DNA of 13,154 bases from Verrucomicrobiota bacterium. GTDB taxonomy: Bacteria; Verrucomicrobiota; Verrucomicrobiia; Limisphaerales; UBA1100. This document shows, in pieces, positions 7,322 to 13,154 of the stretch. The position numbers were made by a program, and so were the translations under genes. The stretch lies in the NCBI GenBank assembly GCA_028872685.1, contig JAPKEI010000037.1, positions 1 through 13,154 on the forward strand. The letters are read 5' to 3'. Positions within the stretch are counted from its first letter, which is position 1. The number at the start of each line of letters is the position of its first letter. The notes below the pieces were generated by a model. It made no database searches. It was not told where the DNA came from and worked only from the letters and a program-made list of their open reading frames with translations.

Positions 7322-8404
7322 TTAGCCATTCGATTCAACCAATTCTTTTTCTGTTCGCAGGCGGAGCTGGCCGCAGGCGGCATCAATGTCATGGCCTTTT
7401 TCGCGGCGGAGGGTGGTGAGAGTTCCGTGGGACATCAACGCCTCGTGGAAAACATCTTGGATAGCGTCGTCGGGGCGACTCCATTCAAGGCCGTCGACAT
7501 GGTTGTAAGGAATAAGATTTACTTTTGCACGGAGGCGGTGGGCAAGTTCGGCGAGCGGGGCAACTTGGTCGAGGGCATCATTCACGCCGGCAATGAGAAT
7601 GTATTCCAGCGTGACCTTGCCGCTTTTGGATTGTTGATATTCCTCAGCAGCGGCAGTGAGTTCGCGCAAGGGATACTTCCGGTTGATCGGCATTATCCGA
7701 TTACGCACGGCGTCAGTAGCACCGTGGAGGCTGATGGCGAGGCGGTATTGGCGCGGCTGGGCAGCTAGTTTTTTAATTTGTGGCACGAGTCCGCTGGTGG
7801 AAATGGTGATTTTGCGCGCGCCGATGTTCGCGCCCCAATCAGCATTGAGAATTTCCAGTGCGGCCATCAGGTTGGCGTAATTGGCCAGTGGCTCACCCAT
7901 TCCCATAATGACAAGGTTGTTGATGGCGCGCTCCCCTGCCCTGCCCTGCAAACGTTCCACGGCGAGCACTTGGTCGATGATTTCGGCGGGCTCTAGGTTG
8001 CGTTTGAAGCCGTCTAGTCCGCTAGCGCAAAAGGTACAGCCGTACGCACAGCCGACTTGGGTGGAAACACAAAGCGTATGGCGATCACTGGGCTCGCCGT
8101 AGAGCGCGGGACTGGCGGGGATAAGCACACTTTCAACCAGTTGATGGTCACGCAATTTCCAAAGGAACTTTTGGGTAGCGTCCACGTCGCCCTGTTTGCG
8201 AGCCAGCTCTATGGTGGAAAAGTCAAATGCCTCGCTGAGGCCGGCTTGGAGCGGCTCCGAAAGATTGGACATCGCCGCCCAATCAGCGGCAAAATGTTGG
8301 TGCACCCATTTGAGGATTTGGGTGGCGCGATACGGCTTCTCGCCACGTTCGCCCAGCCATGCGCCAAGGGTCTCGGGCGTTTGCGATGAAATGGGCTGGC
8401 TCAC
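7322..8404 (-). CDS. rlmN: Dual-specificity 23S rRNA (A2503-C2) / tRNA (A37-C2) methyltransferase
   Basis: A radical SAM enzyme that methylates carbon 2 of A2503 in 23S rRNA and of A37 in some tRNAs, aiding translational accuracy. At 360 residues the length is normal. The 4Fe-4S cluster cysteines are Cys119, Cys123 and Cys126 (VGCAYGCTFC). The second catalytic cysteine, which carries the methylene group, is Cys344 in DAACGQL. The MGMGEPLANY SAM-binding stretch, SLHGATDAVRNRIMPINRKYP and ESVLIP (Glu91) all match RlmN. The Cfr resistance enzyme is a close relative, but the length and the GMGEPLANY/MPINRKYP pattern favour RlmN. It starts with GTG at 8404, one base after the glgP stop, so translational coupling is likely. 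A weak AGAAG lies upstream inside glgP. Confidence 0.95.
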   Translation of the reverse strand: MSQPISSQTPETLGAWLGERGEKPYRATQILKWVHQHFAADWAAMSNLSEPLQAGLSEAFDFSTIELARKQGDVDATQKFLWKLRDHQLVESVLIPASPALYGEPSDRHTLCVSTQVGCAYGCTFCASGLDGFKRNLEPAEIIDQVLAVERLQGRAGERAINNLVIMGMGEPLANYANLMAALEILNADWGANIGARKITISTSGLVPQIKKLAAQPRQYRLAISLHGATDAVRNRIMPINRKYPLRELTAAAEEYQQSKSGKVTLEYILIAGVNDALDQVAPLAELAHRLRAKVNLIPYNHVDGLEWSRPDDAIQDVFHEALMSHGTLTTLRREKGHDIDAACGQLRLRTEKELVESNG

Positions 8405-8405
8405 G

Positions 8406-10514
8406 TTAGTCTTCTAAATAATATTTGCGCGAATAATCTTGCACCATTCGCCAAGTGTTATATTTCGGCGTTACAGTCGCCATCGCGTGGCGCATTTTGC
8501 GAATCCACTGGCGCGGCAAGCCTGTGGCATCGCGATTATAAAAAGTGGGGATCACCTCCTCGGACAACACTCGAAACAAATTCTCGCTGTCAACGCGATC
8601 CTGTTCCTCGAGGTTATCCGGATGCGAATCATCGCCGATGGAGAACCCGTTATCTCCATCATAAACCTCGCGCCACCAACCATCCATTATGCTGCAATTG
8701 AGGCCGCCGTGCGCGGCGGTTTTCATGCCGCTCGTGCCGCTGGCTTCGAGCGGGCGGCGGGGATTGTTTAGCCACACATCGCAACCACCAACGAGCATTC
8801 TGCCAACTTGGATATCGTAATTTTCAATGAACACCAAGTGCCCCTGCAGCTCGCTGTGCTTGGCGAGGTGAACAATTTTTTGAATGAACCGCTTGCCGTC
8901 CTCATCGGCAGGGTGGGCTTTGCCGGCAAAGATAAACTGAACAGGCCGCTCGGCGTCTTTTGAGAGTTTCACAACTTCCTCGAAGTGATCGAAAATAAGT
9001 GGGGCGCGCTTGTATGTGGCAAAGCGGCGGGCGAAGCCGACAGTAAGTGTGTCGGCATCGAGCAGGTGATCGTAACTGATAAAGTCACCTTCTCGCGAGG
9101 GCGGATCATCAATGAGGCGGCCGCGGGTGAAATCGATCAACTCGCGCCGCAAACGGTAGCGCAAGGCCCAAAGTTCCTCGTCGGAAATGAAATCCTTGTT
9201 CTCCACCTTCTCCCAGAATTCGGCGTCATTAATTTGTTCGTAAAACTTCGGGCCATTGCCGAGACGCGGTTGCCAGAAATCGCGCGCGCTGCGGCTCATC
9301 CAGCCGAGCGTGTGAATGCCGTTAGTGATGTGGCCGATGGGCACATCATTGACGGGCACGTTAAATTTCTCCTGCCACATTTCGCGACTGACCGCGCCGT
9401 GGAGCTCGCTAACTCCATTGGCGGCGCGCGCGGCGTTGAGCGCGAGCACGGTCATGCAAAATTGTTCAGTTTCGTCGTCGGCATCCAAGCGGCCCATCGC
9501 CATCATTTCCTTGTGCGTCAGATCGAGTTGTTTCGCAAAACGACTGAGCGAATAGTTCATTAGCTCGGGAGAGAAACGGTCGTGCCCAGCAGGCACTGGC
9601 GTGTGCGTGGTGAAAACACATTGGTCGCGCGTGGCGGCAAGCGCTTCGTTAAAATTGTCGCCGACGGCCATTTTTTCGCGGATGAGCTCCAGTGCGAGAA
9701 ATGCCGCATGGCCCTCGTTCATATGAAACACGCTTGGTGTTTCACCCAAGGCGCGCATGAGTTTTACGCCGCCGATGCCGAGAAGGATTTCCTGTTGGAT
9801 GCGTGTGGTGGTGTCGCCGCCGTACACTCGCAAAGTGAGATCACGATAATGAGCGGGATTTCCGGGCAGATTGGTGTCGAGTAGATATAAAGGGCAGCGA
9901 CCGACATTGATACGCCAGGCGCGGAAGCAGATGGTGTCCGTAGCGATGTCCACTGAGCAAATGATGGGTTCGCCACCGGCATCGGTTACGGCGTCCATCG
10001 GGAGGTTGCGCGGATTAAGTTGGTTGTAATATTCGGCCTGCCAGTTGTCGTGGTTAATGGTTTGCTGGAAATAACCTTCCCGATAAAAAAGTGTAATGCC
10101 GCAGAAATTTAGGCCGAGATCGCTGGCACTTTTGATGTGGTCCCCCGCCAACACCCCCAAGCCGCCCGCGGCGATAGGAAGCGTTTCGTGGAGGCCGAAC
10201 TCCGCAGAGAAATACGTCACGCGCCGATTGGTCAGCTCGGGGGCTTCTCGTGTCACCCACGTGTCCTTGGGGTTCATGTAAGCATCGAATTCCTCCAATA
10301 CATCCGCAACACGCTTCGCATAATCCGGCTCGAGTAAACGCATGCGCAGTTCGGTGTCCGACACCTCCCTCAAGATCGCCACGGGATTGTGGTACACATT
10401 CTGCCAGGTGCGCGGCGAAAGCTCACCGAAGATGCCGCGCGCATCCTGATTCCACGTCCACCAAATGTTGCGCGCAAGCTTGTTGAGCGCGATGACTGTT
10501 TCCGAAATTTCCAT
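8406..10514 (-). CDS. glgP: Alpha-glucan phosphorylase (GT35, short bacterial type)
   Basis: Breaks alpha-1,4 glucans such as glycogen with phosphate to release glucose 1-phosphate. The 702 residues begin with a DUF3417-like region (LARNIWWTWNQDARGIFGEL). They continue with VTYFSAEFGLHETLPIAAGG LGVLAGDH, VFHMNEGHAAF and FTTHTPVPAGHDRF, the GT35 core of the alpha-glucan phosphorylase subgroup. The pyridoxal phosphate lysine is Lys598 in EASGTSGMKTAAHGG, and GFARRFATYKRA supplies phosphate-site basic residues. It is shorter than the ~830-860-residue members of this subgroup from Thermus or Mycobacterium, but the core looks complete. The ATG at 10514 is chosen because it precedes the first conserved helix; an in-frame TTG at 10568 would add 18 atypical residues. 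It is first in the minus-strand group with rlmN, hisH and sodA, and divergent from the YdjY gene. Confidence 0.95.
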   Translation of the reverse strand: MEISETVIALNKLARNIWWTWNQDARGIFGELSPRTWQNVYHNPVAILREVSDTELRMRLLEPDYAKRVADVLEEFDAYMNPKDTWVTREAPELTNRRVTYFSAEFGLHETLPIAAGGLGVLAGDHIKSASDLGLNFCGITLFYREGYFQQTINHDNWQAEYYNQLNPRNLPMDAVTDAGGEPIICSVDIATDTICFRAWRINVGRCPLYLLDTNLPGNPAHYRDLTLRVYGGDTTTRIQQEILLGIGGVKLMRALGETPSVFHMNEGHAAFLALELIREKMAVGDNFNEALAATRDQCVFTTHTPVPAGHDRFSPELMNYSLSRFAKQLDLTHKEMMAMGRLDADDETEQFCMTVLALNAARAANGVSELHGAVSREMWQEKFNVPVNDVPIGHITNGIHTLGWMSRSARDFWQPRLGNGPKFYEQINDAEFWEKVENKDFISDEELWALRYRLRRELIDFTRGRLIDDPPSREGDFISYDHLLDADTLTVGFARRFATYKRAPLIFDHFEEVVKLSKDAERPVQFIFAGKAHPADEDGKRFIQKIVHLAKHSELQGHLVFIENYDIQVGRMLVGGCDVWLNNPRRPLEASGTSGMKTAAHGGLNCSIMDGWWREVYDGDNGFSIGDDSHPDNLEEQDRVDSENLFRVLSEEVIPTFYNRDATGLPRQWIRKMRHAMATVTPKYNTWRMVQDYSRKYYLED

Positions 10515-10604
10515 CGACGGAATTGGTAGTTGCGTCAGCTCCAAAAACCAAGCCGAATTTTGTCGCAAACCTTCAAAAAGACCGTCAAACTGATCAGCAA
10601 CACG
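10515..10604. promoter_or_regulatory. Divergent intergenic region between glgP and the YdjY operon
   Basis: Ninety bases separate the two start codons, so promoters for both operons should lie here or overlap the gene starts. A TTGACG hexamer is present on the minus strand (10588-10583), but no matching -10 hexamer sits at the right distance, so I do not call a promoter. A TGATCA palindrome occurs just before the YdjY start. The region is inferred from gene layout. Confidence 0.4.
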
Positions 10605-11603
10605 ATGAAGCGAATCTGCCTTTCCCTCATTTTATCTGGTGCTCTGGTGAGCACCCACGCGCAGGATGACCCTTTCAAGCCGGAGCCCTTGCCCCAGCCA
10701 GTCATCAAGGAAATCACGCCGGACATCCTGCAAGTCGGCACGGTGAAACTCGTGAAAAAGGCGAGGGAAGTTCACATCCCGGTTACCATTGAAATGCACG
10801 AAGGCCCCATCGAATATCTCGTGGTCACCGGCCGCGGCAAGGTGCATGAGAGCCTGTTCGTCACCACCGCCGAGCCTTACCACGTCCAAGTGGCAATGCT
10901 GCTTCTTAACGCCAAGGGCAGCGGTGGCAAACTCATTTCTGATGATGCAAAAAACCCAATCCCCGGCCAGCCGGTTGATATTGAATTACACTGGAAAGAG
11001 AACGGTAAAACAAAAAAGGCGCGCATCGAACGGTTCGTGCAGACCGTACACCCAAAACTGCAACCGGCAAAAAAGGGGCCATTCATCTTCAATGGGTCCC
11101 GCGTGTTCGAGGGACAGTTTCTGGCGCAGCGCGATGGCTCTATCATTTCACTCATCACCGACAATGCCGCCCAATTTAACAACCCTCGCCTCGGCCGCGA
11201 TGATGACGAACTGTGGCGCCCTCGACCCAAAGGGCTCCCAGCGGTTGACAGTAAAGCCACAGTGGTGATTCGCCTGTTAAAAACCCCCGCACCAAAAAAC
11301 CACGAGCCGCCGACGTCCAAGTTTGAAGAAGTAGAAAAACGCAACGCCAAGGGTGCGCGGGTCGGTTTACTTGAGAAAGGTCTATGGTTCAAACGAGGCG
11401 AGTCCAGATCGTACACTGGCCGCGTGGTGGGGCATTACAAGAATGAACAACTGGAATCCGAACGCTTTTACGAAAACGGAATTCAGGTTGGCGTAGAAAC
11501 GCATTGGTACGATTCCGGCGTGAAACGCTGGGAGTTGATCTACAAAAATGGACAGCTAATTTCTCAGCGCTCCTGGGATCCAGACGGCAACGAATCGAAG
11601 TAA
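10605..11603 (+). CDS. Secreted YdjY-domain protein with C-terminal MORN-like repeats
   Basis: A 332-residue protein with a signal peptide (1-19, cleavage after STHA). Residues ~45-225 match the YdjY domain known from Planctomycetes and Verrucomicrobia, including IEYLVVTGRGKVHESLF (69-85) and the later FNGSRVFEG and QRDGSIISLITDNAA. Residues ~265-326 look like MORN-variant repeats, with aromatic-acid-glycine units such as SYTGRVVGHYKN, FYENGIQVGVETHWYDSG and YKNGQLISQRSW. The biochemical role of YdjY domains is not known; the GKxHESxF motif hints at a conserved ligand or metal site. MORN-variant repeats usually mediate protein or membrane contact. The ATG at 10605 begins the signal peptide; upstream in-frame sequence overlaps the glgP start. 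It is 14 bases from the next gene and probably in one operon with it. Confidence 0.8.
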   Translation: MKRICLSLILSGALVSTHAQDDPFKPEPLPQPVIKEITPDILQVGTVKLVKKAREVHIPVTIEMHEGPIEYLVVTGRGKVHESLFVTTAEPYHVQVAMLLLNAKGSGGKLISDDAKNPIPGQPVDIELHWKENGKTKKARIERFVQTVHPKLQPAKKGPFIFNGSRVFEGQFLAQRDGSIISLITDNAAQFNNPRLGRDDDELWRPRPKGLPAVDSKATVVIRLLKTPAPKNHEPPTSKFEEVEKRNAKGARVGLLEKGLWFKRGESRSYTGRVVGHYKNEQLESERFYENGIQVGVETHWYDSGVKRWELIYKNGQLISQRSWDPDGNESK

Positions 11604-11617
11604 CCATTTGAAATAAA

Positions 11618-12751
11618 ATGAAAACTGCACTCACTCTTTTTGCTCTACTCATTCTCACAGCTCCGGCGCTGGCGCTGGCGCAGCGCGACATTTCGTTTAT
11701 GAACGAGCTGCAACGCTCGGCCGACCGCGGCATTGCCTCTCTTAAGGCCAGTCAAAACCCGGAGGGTTGGTGGACGAGTCCGGAGCACCCGGCAGTGACG
11801 GCTCTCGCGCTCATCGCGTGGCAGGGCAATCCCAACAAACCGAAGCAGACTCCAAAGTGGATTGAAAAGGGCTACAATTTCCTGCTCACCCACGTGCAGC
11901 CCGACGGCAGCATTTATGTGCCCGGCAAAGGCTTGGCCAATTACAACACCTCCCTGTGCATGATGGCGTTACTGGCTGCGAACGATAAAAAACACAACCC
12001 TGCCCTGCTCAAGGCACGCGCGTTTTTAGCCAAACAACAATGGGACCTTGGCGAAAAAGGCAAACAAGACCACCCACTCGATGGCGGCGTGGGCTACGGC
12101 GGGCGCTATCCGCACAGCGATTTAAACAACACCCTTTCCTCGCTCGAAGCACTTCATTTCACTCGCCATCTCGTGAAAGACGCCCCGCCACAGGATGACC
12201 TTAACTGGAAGGCAGCCATTGGTTTCATTCAAAATTGCCAGAACCTGCCCAGCCACAACAAACAACCGTGGGCCAGTAACGACCCTAAGCAAAAAGGCGG
12301 CATGATTTATTTCCCCGGAAAAAGTATGGCAGGCGCCGTGAAAAACAAAAACGGCAAGACCGCCCTGCGCAGCTACGGCAGCATCAGCTATGCCGGTATG
12401 ATGAGCTACTCTTACGCCCGCCTTAAGGCCGATGACCCACGCGTAGTTGCGGTGCGCAAATGGCTCTTTGATAATTTCACACTGGAGGAAAACCCCGCGA
12501 TGGGCGCACAGGGGTTGTATTATTATTATTACCTCATGGCCAAGGCACTTTCCTTTTCCGGCGACCGCACCATCACTGTGAAGGGGAAGGAAATCGATTG
12601 GCGAAAAACCCTGGGGCTCAAGCTGATTGGGTTACAACAACAGGACGGTTCGTGGGTAAACTCAAAATCCGCGCGCTGGTGGGAAAGCGAAAAACCACTG
12701 GTCACCGCCTACAGCGTCATCGCCCTCTCCTATATTTATCGCGGCGAATAA
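11618..12751 (+). CDS. Secreted prenyltransferase/squalene-oxidase-repeat (alpha-toroid) protein
   Basis: A 377-residue protein with a signal peptide (1-21, cleavage near ALAQ). It contains several alpha-toroid repeats of the terpenoid cyclase/prenyltransferase superfamily: LKASQNPEGWW (42-52), a long VQPDGSIYVPG unit (93-103), a GGVGYGGR unit (156-163) and LQQQDGSWV (339-347). The DXDD acid motif of squalene-hopene cyclases is absent and the length is about half, so a cyclase role is unlikely. Such proteins are common in PVC bacteria and unassigned; a scaffold or carbohydrate- or peptide-binding role is possible. A five-tyrosine run at 301-305 is encoded by TAT repeats. The TAA stop overlaps the next ATG (TAATG), indicating coupling with the methyltransferase. 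No Shine-Dalgarno is seen before its ATG. Confidence 0.82.
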   Translation: MKTALTLFALLILTAPALALAQRDISFMNELQRSADRGIASLKASQNPEGWWTSPEHPAVTALALIAWQGNPNKPKQTPKWIEKGYNFLLTHVQPDGSIYVPGKGLANYNTSLCMMALLAANDKKHNPALLKARAFLAKQQWDLGEKGKQDHPLDGGVGYGGRYPHSDLNNTLSSLEALHFTRHLVKDAPPQDDLNWKAAIGFIQNCQNLPSHNKQPWASNDPKQKGGMIYFPGKSMAGAVKNKNGKTALRSYGSISYAGMMSYSYARLKADDPRVVAVRKWLFDNFTLEENPAMGAQGLYYYYYLMAKALSFSGDRTITVKGKEIDWRKTLGLKLIGLQQQDGSWVNSKSARWWESEKPLVTAYSVIALSYIYRGE

Positions 12752-13154
12752 TGAGTGCTGAAACAACTGAAGGCGCCGTCCGCGATCGATACGCCAATGC
12801 CGCGCAGGCGAAGGAGGATTCTCTGTGCTGCGCCGTGGATTACGATGCTCGATATCTTGAGGCGATTCCCGATGAGGTCATTGAACGCGACTACGGATGC
12901 GGCGATCCTAGTCGGTATTTGCGTAAAGAGGAAACCGTGCTGGATTTGGGCAGTGGCACCGGGAAGATTTGCTTCATCGCCTCGCAAGTTGTGGGACCAA
13001 AAGGCCGCGTCATTGGCGTGGATATGACCGATGAAATGCTCGAGCTCGCCCGGCGCAACGCACCGGTTGTGGCGGAAAACATTGGCCACGCGAATGTAGA
13101 ATTCCGTAAAGGCCGAATTCAAGATTTAGCGCTGGATTTTGATTTACTCGACAC
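12751..13154 (+). CDS. SAM-dependent methyltransferase, arsenite-methyltransferase-like (3' end cut by window edge)
   Basis: 134 residues are visible, running off the right edge. A class I Rossmann SAM-binding motif VLDLGSGTG (63-71) and the acidic IGVDMTDEML (88-97) are clear. The N-terminus carries a Cys-Cys pair (26-27) and DYGCGDPS (Cys50), in the layout of the arsenic-binding cysteines of ArsM enzymes; two further cysteines of that family would lie beyond the edge. ArsM methylates arsenite to volatile or less toxic forms, and related enzymes feed arsenosugar synthesis. The methyltransferase assignment is firm and the arsenic role is inferred. There is no signal peptide, unlike its two upstream partners. 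The ATG at 12751 shares one base with the preceding stop, and no ribosome site is visible. Confidence 0.85.
   Translation, partial: MSAETTEGAVRDRYANAAQAKEDSLCCAVDYDARYLEAIPDEVIERDYGCGDPSRYLRKEETVLDLGSGTGKICFIASQVVGPKGRVIGVDMTDEMLELARRNAPVVAENIGHANVEFRKGRIQDLALDFDLLD

Noticed and set aside
7322..8404. Cfr-type antibiotic resistance methyltransferase
   Set aside because: Motifs and housekeeping context fit RlmN; nothing in the neighbourhood suggests a mobile resistance gene.
8985..9563. 192-codon open frame on the plus strand
   Set aside because: It is antisense to the core of glgP and has no family pattern.
10569..10588. TTGACG on the minus strand as a -35 box for glgP
   Set aside because: No -10 hexamer of fair quality sits 16-18 bases downstream; the nearest AT-rich hexamer is about 20 bases away.

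Overview
The window looks like a piece of a chromosome from a bacterium of the Planctomycetota-Verrucomicrobiota group, most likely Verrucomicrobiota. This is inferred from the mix of secreted YdjY-domain, squalene-cyclase-like repeat and imidazolonepropionase-like amidohydrolase proteins beside ordinary housekeeping genes, and from the near absence of Shine-Dalgarno sequences. No rRNA, tRNA, CRISPR array, integrase, transposase or phage gene is visible. Coding density is high: eleven large genes and one small gene lie in four gene groups.

Group 1 (minus strand, 1-1653) is purN, a 49-residue basic protein and hisG, joined by 4-base and 8-base overlaps. hisG runs off the left edge. The small ORF is unrecognised and would be missed by length-filtered gene callers. 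Group 2 (plus strand, 1846-5984) is two secreted amidohydrolase-family proteins overlapping by GTGA. Together they hold three amidohydrolase-like domains. Only the middle one keeps the full set of metal ligands; the first and third have lost theirs. A divergent 192-base gap with a GC-rich imperfect palindrome separates groups 1 and 2.

Group 3 (minus strand, read 10514 to 6042) is glgP, rlmN, hisH and sodA, with gaps of 1, 15 and 38 bases. It ends in a hairpin and T-tract terminator just past sodA, in the convergent gap with group 2. It combines storage-glucan breakdown, rRNA/tRNA methylation, histidine synthesis and superoxide defence. hisG and hisH are therefore in different transcription units.

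Group 4 (plus strand, 10605 to the right edge) starts 90 bases from glgP in the opposite direction. It holds a secreted YdjY-domain protein with a MORN-like tail, a secreted alpha-toroid (prenyltransferase/squalene oxidase repeat) protein, and a SAM methyltransferase resembling arsenite methyltransferases, cut by the right edge. The last two are joined by a TAATG overlap. The two least understood and most interesting parts are the three-domain amidohydrolase pair and the YdjY/toroid/methyltransferase operon.
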